In this document: positions 9,153-17,055 of the stretch, piece after piece | Layout: every line of letters starts with the position of its first letter | How positions within the stretch are numbered: position 1 is the stretch's first letter | NCBI GenBank assembly: GCA_963675055.2 | Contig: CAXXJE010000002.1 | Span: 2,852,001 to 2,916,000, forward strand | DNA length: 64,000 nt | Source: PGYT01 sp963675055 | GTDB taxonomy: Bacteria > Bacteroidota > Ignavibacteria > Ignavibacteriales > Melioribacteraceae | Reading direction: 5' to 3' | Program-made: the position numbers and the translations under genes | Notes under the pieces: generated by a model | Seen by the model: only the letters and a program-made list of their open reading frames with translations | What the model was told of the DNA's origin: nothing | The model's database searches: none

Positions 9153-10145
9153 GTGAATCGATTAAACAAAATATACTTAACTGTACTGATTATTACCGGG
9201 CTGTTTGTCTCTGCTACTCATGGCCAGGAAAAACTGGCACAGACCGGATTCAACTTCCTGGGTGTTTCATCGGATGCAAGGGCGAGCGGTATGGGAGATG
9301 CGGTTAACTCTCTCTCAGCTTATTCCGGTGCATTAACACATAACCCGGCGAGTATGGCAAGTATGCCGACGTTTCTTACAGCTGACTTCAGCTTTAATAA
9401 ATGGATTGCTGATATAAATCATCTATCGGCAAGCCTGATACTTGCGCCCTTTGATGGTGATTACGGAGTAGTAGGATTCAGTATGCAGTCGGTTGATTAC
9501 GGTGAGGTTGAAGGAACTATTATCGCTTCCAATGAAAAGGGGTATGTCGATACCAAATTGCTGAAACCCAGCGCCATGGCAATCGGACTTGGCTATGCGA
9601 AGATGTTGAATGATAAATTTAGTGTGGGTGGGCAGGTTAGGTATGCTTATCAGGCATTAGGTGAAAGCATTATCCCGGATGGTGACGGAACCAGAGTAAA
9701 GGATAATGAAGCTACAGCAATAGCATTTGACTTCGGTACAATTTACAGAACCGGTCTGAAAAGTATTGCATTCGGAATGTCGGTGAGAAACTTCTCAACA
9801 GAAGTTAAGTACGAGCAGGAAGATTTTCAGCTTCCGCTAATATTTACACTTGGAATCTCAGCAAACATGCTGGACTTTTTCGAACTCCCGGGACCTCATC
9901 AGAAATTGATCCTCTCAATAGACTCAACCCATCCTAGGTCGCATCCGGAACAGGTAAAATTCGGAATTGACTACCAGTTCATGAAAATATTGTCAATTCG
10001 CGGAGGTTATATAATCGGTAATTACGAAGACGATTTCACTTTCGGACTCGGATTGAATTCATTCGGTTTCGAAGTGGACTACGCTTATACACCTTTCGGC
10101 GTGTTTGACAGCGTTCAAAGATTTACTGCCAGAGTATCACTGTAA
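9153..10145 (+). CDS. PorV/PorQ-family outer-membrane beta-barrel protein
   Basis: This 330-residue protein has a signal peptide ending ATHGQ and the family signature near the mature N-terminus: FLGVSSDARASGMGDA followed by THNPASMA. The rest is alternating amphipathic strands of a FadL/OmpP1-like barrel, with a C-terminal strand ending in an aromatic-hydrophobic pattern (RFTARVSL). PorV is the shuttle protein of T9SS that takes cargo from the translocon to the attachment complex; PorQ and other paralogues are less defined. Its place inside a glycan operon that also encodes T9SS cargo suggests a dedicated paralogue. The start is GTG 9153, six bases after AAGGAG (9141-9146). I cannot tell PorV from PorQ by eye. 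Confidence 0.85.
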   Translation: MNRLNKIYLTVLIITGLFVSATHGQEKLAQTGFNFLGVSSDARASGMGDAVNSLSAYSGALTHNPASMASMPTFLTADFSFNKWIADINHLSASLILAPFDGDYGVVGFSMQSVDYGEVEGTIIASNEKGYVDTKLLKPSAMAIGLGYAKMLNDKFSVGGQVRYAYQALGESIIPDGDGTRVKDNEATAIAFDFGTIYRTGLKSIAFGMSVRNFSTEVKYEQEDFQLPLIFTLGISANMLDFFELPGPHQKLILSIDSTHPRSHPEQVKFGIDYQFMKILSIRGGYIIGNYEDDFTFGLGLNSFGFEVDYAYTPFGVFDSVQRFTARVSL

Positions 10146-10164
10146 AATTAGGATAGGTAAAATT

Positions 10165-11382
10165 ATGAAAACCCAAAAGTCAATTATTCATTTCGCGGTC
10201 GCACTATTATTAATAACTGTTTTACTGAATTCATGTGTACCGTATGAAGAACCGGAACTTATAAATGATCCGAATGTCACTTATACTGAAAATCCGGTAA
10301 TTACAAGCGTTGATCCCCCTGACTCGGCAATTGCCGGTGTTAGACAAATTATCCTTAACGGACAAAACTTTGCAGTGAATGGTGAAGATACCAACTGGGT
10401 ATTTATAGGCGGTGTTCCAGCCTCAATCAGCAGTGTTGCTGAAGATAGAATAGTCATTAACCGTCCGCCTGCAGCAGGCGAGGATCTTGCCATAACAGTT
10501 GCGATTCCCACTGCAATATCAGTTGCCATGGTTGATAATTACAAAATTGAAAATCCGGTAAGTGAATTCGGTGACTTCGCCCGGGAAAACTATGATTTAA
10601 TGGCGATTGAAGTTGACGAGAATGAAAACCTTTATATCGGTACGAGAAGGTTAATCTTAAAACTAACTCCGGATGGAATCAATCTTAGCGACTTCCTAAG
10701 TCTTGGCAGTACTTTTTCAAAATTTACGGATTTCAAGTTCGGACCGGAAGGCTACCTTTATGCAGCGGTTAGCAAGGATGAAATATACAGATTCGATATG
10801 TCTGCGGGAACCGATGAAGAGTACTGCAGCTTTGATGAGAAAGTCGAAAAATTTGATTTCGATGCGAATGGAAATCTTTACGCTGCACGAAAGGATGGAT
10901 TGTTTATTCACAAACGATCCGACGGATCAATTATCACTACCGGTTTATATGACGATGTAGATGCTGCGGAAATTCGTGTTTACAATGGTGTATTGTACTA
11001 CGCAGGTGAAACAGCCTTAATGAAGAATCCGATTCTGGACTCTGACGGTACGCTCGGTGCTACAGAGATTGTTGTAGATGTTCAGTCACTTCCGGGTGAT
11101 CTTGCTGAATCGGAACTGGTATCATTTAACATTGATGAGAATGGCAGATTTCTACTGTGTTTACAAGGCGATCAGAGGAATTGCCTTTACGTACTTGAGA
11201 ATGACGGGTCAGTCACACCTTATTATTCCGCAGATATTTTACCACCTACAATCGATCAACTCATATGGGGCAGGGGAAGATATCTTTACCTGAATAGGGG
11301 AATTTCACTTGGGCGTGATTCACTCAGGTTATACAGGATGGGTATGGCAACTAATGGAGCTCCTTATCTAGGGAGAGAATAA
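10165..11382 (+). CDS. IPT/TIG-domain lipoprotein with beta-propeller-like repeats
   Basis: The product has about 405 residues. A lipoprotein signal peptide ends in the lipobox LLNSC. An IPT/TIG immunoglobulin-like domain follows (about 45-130; PVITSVDPPDSAIAGVRQI and later VFIGGVPA). The rest (about 140-400) has repeated motifs such as VDENENLYIGTRR, GPEGYLYAAV, DANGNLYAAR and NIDENGRFLLC, which look like NHL/SMP-30-type propeller blades. It probably sits on the outer membrane and binds glycan or protein, as surface glycan-binding lipoproteins do in PULs; this is inference from neighbours. The frame is open further upstream, but ATG 10165 begins the signal peptide and lies 19 bases after the PorV stop. 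Confidence 0.8.
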   Translation: MKTQKSIIHFAVALLLITVLLNSCVPYEEPELINDPNVTYTENPVITSVDPPDSAIAGVRQIILNGQNFAVNGEDTNWVFIGGVPASISSVAEDRIVINRPPAAGEDLAITVAIPTAISVAMVDNYKIENPVSEFGDFARENYDLMAIEVDENENLYIGTRRLILKLTPDGINLSDFLSLGSTFSKFTDFKFGPEGYLYAAVSKDEIYRFDMSAGTDEEYCSFDEKVEKFDFDANGNLYAARKDGLFIHKRSDGSIITTGLYDDVDAAEIRVYNGVLYYAGETALMKNPILDSDGTLGATEIVVDVQSLPGDLAESELVSFNIDENGRFLLCLQGDQRNCLYVLENDGSVTPYYSADILPPTIDQLIWGRGRYLYLNRGISLGRDSLRLYRMGMATNGAPYLGRE

Positions 11383-11488
11383 AACAGAATGTTAATCATT
11401 GCAATCAGGAGGAAGTAAATAAATGTTCCAAAGCAATAGCTCAACAATTAACCAACTAATTTTCTTTAATCACATTAAGGAGAAAAGT

Positions 11489-13096
11489 ATGAAAAACTTG
11501 TGTACTTTCTTATTTCTACTTCTGTTTCTTTTTTCATCAGCTGTGTTTGCCGGAGGTAAAACAATAGTCGATGAAGTCTTACTTATTTCGTATTGCGCCG
11601 AGGAACCGGATATCGACGGTGAACTTGATGAAGTATGGCAAAGCGTTACCGCTATTCCATTAATAAAGTTCGAAGGGGGCCCCGAGGATACCGTAGGTGT
11701 TTTCGATGATCACTTCACAACATTCAGAGTAATGTATGATGATGAAAATTTCTATCTTTTTGTTTCTGTCGTGGACAATGAGCTTGACGGATCGGAAAAG
11801 GCCAGTCCGTGGATGAGCGACTGTGTCGAATTATTCTTCGATGGCGGAAATGAAAAAGCCGGTTCTTATGATGATAACGATATTCAATGGCGCTGGGTTT
11901 ACGGGGAAGCTACCGGCGGTGCTGATAATGCATCTAATGGTCCCGGTGATTTTGTGTTCATGGATACGGAAGTGGGTTACAACTTTGAAGTTGCCATTTC
12001 GCAGGAAGAGTTAACTCAGTTTGAACTTGTTACTGATACTGAAATTGGATTTGAAATATCCAATGCAGACAGGGACGAAGGCGTTGGCCAGCAAGAGGTT
12101 GTTCATTGGTGGACCACAGACGGACTTACATGGAGCGATCCTTCACTTTTCGGAACTGCTCTTTTAACTGAACGTGAAGTCACATCCGTTATTACTATCC
12201 CTTATGCTGATTCAGAACCGGATATCGACGGTGTAATGGATGAAGGTGAAGGCTGGGAAGTCGCTGATGAATTAACTATGGCACAACTTGAAGGCGGTAA
12301 ACTGGCAGATACTGTCTTTGCCGCATGGACTGATCATTTTACTTCCTACTGGACAATGTGGGATGAAGATAATTTGTATCTGTTTGTCAAAGTCTATGAC
12401 GAAGAGAAAGACGGATCGGAAAAAGCCAGTCCCTGGATGAGCGACTGTGTTGAGTTATTCATCGACGGTGGCAACGAAAAAGCAAGTTCGTATGATGATA
12501 ACGATATACAATGGCGCTGGGTATACGGCGAAGCTCCGGGCGGTGAGGATAACGCATCCAACGGACCGGGCAATTTCGCATTCGGTGATTTCAATATGGG
12601 ATATAATCTTGAAATTGCTATCTCCCAGGAAGAGCTTACTCAGTTCCAATTGGTTAACGATACTGAAATTGGATTTGAAATATCAAATGCAGACAGGGAT
12701 GCTGGTGAAGGTCAGCAGAGTGTTCGTCACTGGTGGACAACTGATGGACTCACATGGAGTGATCCTTCTTTATTCGGAACTGCTGTATTATCAGGTGGCA
12801 CCGTTGGTGTTGAAGAAGAACCCGGTGTAGCAACTGAGTACATGCTTGCACAGAACTATCCTAATCCTTTTAACCCCGCTACTAAGATCAGTTATGCAAT
12901 TCCTCAGAGCGGATTCGTTAATCTTACCATTTATGATGCTATCGGAAGAGAAGTTGCCGTACTGGTTAATAAATCTCAGAGTGCCGGCAATTATACTGTG
13001 AATTTCAATGCTACAAATCTAAACAGTGGTGTTTATTTTTATAAATTAAAAACAGGTAATAATATAATCGTAAAGAAAATGATGTTGCTCAAATAA
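11489..13096 (+). CDS. Secreted protein with two CBM9-like domains and T9SS type A sorting domain
   Basis: The product has about 535 residues: a signal peptide (CTFLFLLLFLFSSAVFA), two tandem CBM9/DOMON-like beta-sandwich domains (about 30-225 and 233-435) and a T9SS tail (about 446-535) with LAQNYPNPFNPATKISYAIP and the terminal KKMMLLK. Each CBM9-like unit starts with EPDIDG and contains SPWMSDCVELF and DNDIQWRWVYGEA. CBM9 domains bind sugar chain ends, and no catalytic domain is present, so this is a surface-exported glycan-binding protein. AAGGAG at 11477-11482 supports ATG 11489. A second in-frame ATG at 11423 also has AGGAGG upstream and would add 22 residues before the signal peptide, so that start is less likely. 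Confidence 0.85.
   Translation: MKNLCTFLFLLLFLFSSAVFAGGKTIVDEVLLISYCAEEPDIDGELDEVWQSVTAIPLIKFEGGPEDTVGVFDDHFTTFRVMYDDENFYLFVSVVDNELDGSEKASPWMSDCVELFFDGGNEKAGSYDDNDIQWRWVYGEATGGADNASNGPGDFVFMDTEVGYNFEVAISQEELTQFELVTDTEIGFEISNADRDEGVGQQEVVHWWTTDGLTWSDPSLFGTALLTEREVTSVITIPYADSEPDIDGVMDEGEGWEVADELTMAQLEGGKLADTVFAAWTDHFTSYWTMWDEDNLYLFVKVYDEEKDGSEKASPWMSDCVELFIDGGNEKASSYDDNDIQWRWVYGEAPGGEDNASNGPGNFAFGDFNMGYNLEIAISQEELTQFQLVNDTEIGFEISNADRDAGEGQQSVRHWWTTDGLTWSDPSLFGTAVLSGGTVGVEEEPGVATEYMLAQNYPNPFNPATKISYAIPQSGFVNLTIYDAIGREVAVLVNKSQSAGNYTVNFNATNLNSGVYFYKLKTGNNIIVKKMMLLK
11580..12800 (+). repeat. Tandem intragenic duplication of a CBM9-like domain (period about 611 bases)
   Basis: The two halves align closely at the DNA level. 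GATATCGACGGTG recurs at 11610 and 12221, and the block encoding SEKASPWMSDCVELF recurs near 11800 and 12420 with only scattered, mostly synonymous changes. This shows a duplication that is fairly young or kept alike by gene conversion. Confidence 0.85.
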
Positions 13097-13107
13097 CATC
13101 CTGAATG

Positions 13108-13137
13108 AGCGCCTGTGTTTGTGAGGACACGGGCGCT
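13108..13137 (+). terminator. Stem-loop between T9SS cargo gene and symporter
   Basis: AGCGCCTGTGT (13108-13118) pairs with ACACGGGCGCT (13127-13137) over 11 positions with one G-T wobble and an 8-base loop. It lies 11 bases after the cargo gene stop. No T run follows (only TAATAAAT), so it may be a weak terminator or an mRNA-processing or stability element within the operon rather than a full stop. Confidence 0.5.
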
Positions 13138-13181
13138 TAATAAATATTGCTCAAACCACTTGTTTAGCGGAGTTCCATTTT

Positions 13182-15047
13182 ATGAATCTTCATTTTGTCG
13201 ATGTTTTAATTATTTTGTTATACCTTGCAACCACTGTCTTTATTGGCTCCTTCCTTTCAAAGAAAGCGACAAAGAATATGGGAAGTTACTTCCTTGGTGG
13301 TAATACGTTGCCCTGGTATATGCTTGGTTTATCAAATGCATCCGGTATGTTTGATATTTCCGGTACTATGTGGCTTGTTACCCTCGCGTTTGTTTATGGA
13401 ATGAAAAGTATATGGATACCCTGGCTTTGGCCAGTTTTTAATCAAATCTTCTTAATGATATTCCTATCTGCCTGGCTGCGAAGGTCAAATGTAACAACAG
13501 GTGCCGAATGGATTAAAACACGTTTTGGAGGCGGACAGGGAAGTTCATTGTCTCATGGAATCGTAGTGATATATGCTCTGATCAGCGGACTTGGATTTCT
13601 TGCTTATGGATTTATTGGACTGGGAAAATTTATGGAGATATTTATTCCGTGGGAGTATGTAAACCAGTTTTTACAGCTCGATATTCCCATGGAATATATA
13701 CCACATATTTATGGTATTGTATTTACACTATTTGCCGTCTTTTATACCGTGCTGGGAGGAATGACAAGTATTGTTTGGGCAGATGTTCTGCAGTACACGA
13801 TTATGGCAATTGCATCCTTCGCTATTGCAGTTATAGCCTTCAACGCAGTTGGTGATTACGGATTAAATGTTCCCGACGGCTGGCTCTCGCCTTTTTTCGG
13901 AGGTACACTTGATCTCGATTGGTCGGGATTAATTTCCGATGTGAATCGGAAGATAGCGGAAGATGGTTATACATTGTTCTCTGCAATGTTTATGATGATG
14001 CTCTTTAAGGGAGTGCTGATTAGTATTGCCGGACCGGCTCCGAACTATGATATGCAGAAAATTCTCGCAACTAAATCTCCTTCCGAAGCTTCTAAAATGA
14101 GCGGATTTGTTTCTGCGATTCTTATGCCGGTAAGGTATCTTATGATTGCCGGTTTTGCAGCGCTTGGAATAATATTTTACGATAAACTCGACCTTGTTGT
14201 TGGCGGAACTATTGATTTTGAACAGATTCTGCCTTCCACAATTAATCAGTTTGTACCGGTTGGCTTGCTTGGACTCCTGCTGGCGGGTTTAATAGCAGCG
14301 TTCATGTCAACATTTGCAGGTACACTTAACGCTGCACAGGCGTATGTAACAAATGATATATATCTTAAATACATAAAACCGGATGCTTCCAGGAAAAGTA
14401 TTAAAACTGCTAATTATTCAATTGGAATAATCGTCGTTGTTGTAAGTATAATTCTCGGAATCCAGGCAAAAAATGTTAATCAGGTACTACAGGTAATAGT
14501 GTCGGCTCTCTGGGGCGGATATACAGCCGCTAATGTTCTTAAATGGTACTGGTGGCGATTTAACGGATTCGGTTATTTTTGGGGAATGCTTTCAGGTATT
14601 CTCGTATCAGCTTTGCCTATGATCTTTCCCGATTTGTTGTCGGGATTGTTTCCGGGATTTGCAAATGATATCAGAATATTATACTATTTCCCGATTATTC
14701 TTATCGCATCCTTTGCAGGTTGCATTATCGCCACTTATTTAACTGAACCTACTGATATTGAAACATTGAAAAGTTTTTATAAACAAGTCCGACCATGGGG
14801 TTTTTGGAAACCCGTCCATGATATGGTTATTCAAGATGACCCGGGATTTAAGAGGAATAAAAATTTCAAACGGGATATGTTTAATGTTGCTGTTGGAACG
14901 TTATGGCAGACTTCACTTGTAGCTCTGCCTATGTACATTGTGTTTCACCAGTTTTTTGCCGCGGCTATCACATTTGTAATTGCTGCGGTTCTTACTCTTA
15001 TTCTCAAATACTCGTGGTATGACGGGCTGCATGAGGTCGACAGATAA
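13182..15047 (+). CDS. Sodium:solute symporter (SSS/SLC5), sugar-type candidate
   Basis: This 621-residue inner-membrane permease has about 14 hydrophobic segments. The N-terminus (GSYFLGGNTLPWYMLGLSNA) and the central block YTVLGGMTSIVWADVLQY are classic SSS features also found in SGLT-like sugar transporters. It is longer than the first symporter in this run and differs from it, with an extra C-terminal cytoplasmic loop and two more helices. It sits between a CBM9 cargo gene and an epimerase-like gene, so import of a mono- or disaccharide across the inner membrane is likely (inference). ATG 13182 has a GGAG about 10 bases upstream. Confidence 0.9.
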   Translation: MNLHFVDVLIILLYLATTVFIGSFLSKKATKNMGSYFLGGNTLPWYMLGLSNASGMFDISGTMWLVTLAFVYGMKSIWIPWLWPVFNQIFLMIFLSAWLRRSNVTTGAEWIKTRFGGGQGSSLSHGIVVIYALISGLGFLAYGFIGLGKFMEIFIPWEYVNQFLQLDIPMEYIPHIYGIVFTLFAVFYTVLGGMTSIVWADVLQYTIMAIASFAIAVIAFNAVGDYGLNVPDGWLSPFFGGTLDLDWSGLISDVNRKIAEDGYTLFSAMFMMMLFKGVLISIAGPAPNYDMQKILATKSPSEASKMSGFVSAILMPVRYLMIAGFAALGIIFYDKLDLVVGGTIDFEQILPSTINQFVPVGLLGLLLAGLIAAFMSTFAGTLNAAQAYVTNDIYLKYIKPDASRKSIKTANYSIGIIVVVVSIILGIQAKNVNQVLQVIVSALWGGYTAANVLKWYWWRFNGFGYFWGMLSGILVSALPMIFPDLLSGLFPGFANDIRILYYFPIILIASFAGCIIATYLTEPTDIETLKSFYKQVRPWGFWKPVHDMVIQDDPGFKRNKNFKRDMFNVAVGTLWQTSLVALPMYIVFHQFFAAAITFVIAAVLTLILKYSWYDGLHEVDR

Positions 15048-15067
15048 AGAGAAGTTATGGGAAATGC

Positions 15068-16858
15068 ATGTCGAAAAATATAACAAGAAGTATAATTGTA
15101 ATTGTTCTACTAATCAATTCCTCGATCTTATCACAATATAGTTTTGAGTGCAGTTATTTGGCAGATTCTGATAAAGCAAAAGGATATGTAGATAGCTGCG
15201 CCGTATTTTGGTTCAATTCATACGATACTCTTGCCGGCGGATTTTTCGAAAACGTTCAGAGAAATGGATCTCATTCCGGAACAAGTAAAACTATGCTGGG
15301 AAATACGAGAACCGCATACGGCATGGTGAGGGCATTTATGCTGGGGGGCGACACAACATACCTCAATTATGCACGCGGTGCGCTCGATTTTAATTACGAT
15401 CACGCGTGGGATAATATGAACCAGGGTTGGTTCAATGAAATGGATCGTGATGGTGGTGTAAGTTCAGGAGGACAGCACAACAATGATAAGTGGTCATTTA
15501 TGCAGCATTATGCATTGCTTGGTATCGGCGCGATGTACGAAGCTGCCAGAGATGAAATAGATTATAAATATTTATTGGATGGAAGACAGGCTGTCGATGA
15601 TAATCTTTGGGATACACGAGACGGATTCGGAGGATATTATGACAATGCTGCAGTTGACTGGTCTTCGCCGTATGATAAAGGTTTTACTCCGACGATGGAT
15701 GGAATAACTACTCATGCACTAAGTCTTTATCTTCTCACTGGTGAAGATAAATATAAACAGCGTCTGCTCGAAATGGCGGACAATGTTGTAGATTATATGT
15801 TACCGGCTATGAATAGTTTTGCTTACGGTTATCCTGAACAATATTCGAGTAACTGGGATCCGGTTCTAAGTAATACTTATGTATTTACCGGACACTTTCT
15901 AAAATCGGCATGGTGTCTGACACGGGCATATCTGATTGAACCCAAACAGGAGTATCTGGACTTCTCCAACATTATAATTGAAGAAGTCCTGAATAAAGGA
16001 TACGACCATGAATACGGTGGGTGTTATAAAGAGTACAACGGACTTACCGGTGATCAATACGGCGATGATAAGGAATGGTGGGAACTTGAACAAGCTTTTA
16101 CAGCTTGTATTATGAATTACTATATCTCCGGAAATGAAAACTACCTGGAAATTGCAGATGAAACACTGAAATTTTTCATGGATCATTTCGTGGACAGGGA
16201 GTATGGTGAAGTATACCAGACTACATCCCGTACCGGAAATGCAATTTCCTCCTCAAAAGCATCTTACTGGAAGGCTGGTTATCATTCAATAGAATTGGGA
16301 TATTACGTTTATCTCTATGGTAATTTGTATGTCCATAATCGTCCTGTTGAACTTTATTATAAAATTGATGCATCCGAATTAGATCGATCGTTGAAATTAT
16401 ACCCGCTAGCTATTGAGGATGAAAAACTGATTATTAGTGACATTCAGTTGGATGGTGACTTGTATACCGATTATGTGTCGGATGAAAGAACAGTAAGCAT
16501 TAAATCCGGCACTGGCGGTATTTTCAAAGTTACATTTGAAAATTCGGAGGCGGTTTCTGTCGCTGATAATTCAATGCCGGACAAGTATCATCTTTATCAG
16601 AATTATCCGAATCCTTTTAATCCGGAAACTCTGATAAGTTTTCATCTGGATGAACGGAGATTCGTTAATTTATCCGTGTATGATGTAACCGGCAGAAAAA
16701 TTCGTTCACTGGTGAATGAGATGAAAGGGCAAGGTATTCATAAAGTTGTATGGAACGGCTTTAACGATAATGGCTCTAAAGCTGCTTCAGGAATATATTT
16801 TCTCAGACTAAAGAGCACTGGAATTAATGAAGTTAAGAAGGCAGTTCTGCTTTATTAA
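15068..16858 (+). CDS. Secreted AGE-family (cellobiose 2-epimerase-like) protein with T9SS sorting domain
   Basis: This 596-residue protein has a signal peptide ending ILSQ, an (alpha/alpha)6-barrel of the N-acylglucosamine/cellobiose 2-epimerase type (about 30-440) and a T9SS tail (about 502-596, YQNYPNPFNPETLISF). Three candidate catalytic histidines are visible: H216 in TTHALSLYLL, H276 in TGHFLKSAW and H406 in WKAGYHSIELGYY. Their spacing (60 and 130) is nearly that recalled for the Rhodothermus cellobiose epimerase (H200, H259, H390). The EWWELEQA and DHEYGGCY segments also match that family. Known members are cytoplasmic; here export to the cell surface is predicted. It starts 20 bases after the symporter and precedes the GH94 phosphorylase, so the substrate is probably a beta-1,4-disaccharide. 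Epimerase activity itself is not proven by sequence. Confidence 0.85.
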   Translation: MSKNITRSIIVIVLLINSSILSQYSFECSYLADSDKAKGYVDSCAVFWFNSYDTLAGGFFENVQRNGSHSGTSKTMLGNTRTAYGMVRAFMLGGDTTYLNYARGALDFNYDHAWDNMNQGWFNEMDRDGGVSSGGQHNNDKWSFMQHYALLGIGAMYEAARDEIDYKYLLDGRQAVDDNLWDTRDGFGGYYDNAAVDWSSPYDKGFTPTMDGITTHALSLYLLTGEDKYKQRLLEMADNVVDYMLPAMNSFAYGYPEQYSSNWDPVLSNTYVFTGHFLKSAWCLTRAYLIEPKQEYLDFSNIIIEEVLNKGYDHEYGGCYKEYNGLTGDQYGDDKEWWELEQAFTACIMNYYISGNENYLEIADETLKFFMDHFVDREYGEVYQTTSRTGNAISSSKASYWKAGYHSIELGYYVYLYGNLYVHNRPVELYYKIDASELDRSLKLYPLAIEDEKLIISDIQLDGDLYTDYVSDERTVSIKSGTGGIFKVTFENSEAVSVADNSMPDKYHLYQNYPNPFNPETLISFHLDERRFVNLSVYDVTGRKIRSLVNEMKGQGIHKVVWNGFNDNGSKAASGIYFLRLKSTGINEVKKAVLLY

Positions 16859-16891
16859 ATGTTTTAAGTCCCTGCACTATTTAATTCAATA

Positions 16892-16908
16892 TAAAACGGA
16901 TCGTTTTA
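16892..16908. promoter_or_regulatory. Perfect 7-3-7 palindrome upstream of the GH94 gene
   Basis: TAAAACG (16892-16898) and CGTTTTA (16902-16908) flank GAT in the 197-base gap between the epimerase-like gene and the GH94 gene. It could be an operator for a local regulator or a short hairpin after the upstream gene. No promoter boxes were recognised with confidence beside it. Confidence 0.35.
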
Positions 16909-17055
16909 GAGTCTCACAGTTATTATGCTGTACCGCTGTTTATAATAAGGTCTGAGATGATTAAATTGCAGTCTGGATAGGGGATCCACATAGTAAGAGC
17001 AATTTAGTCTTCATTAGAATTGAAAACATTTTATTAGAATAAAGGTAGGTTGAAA

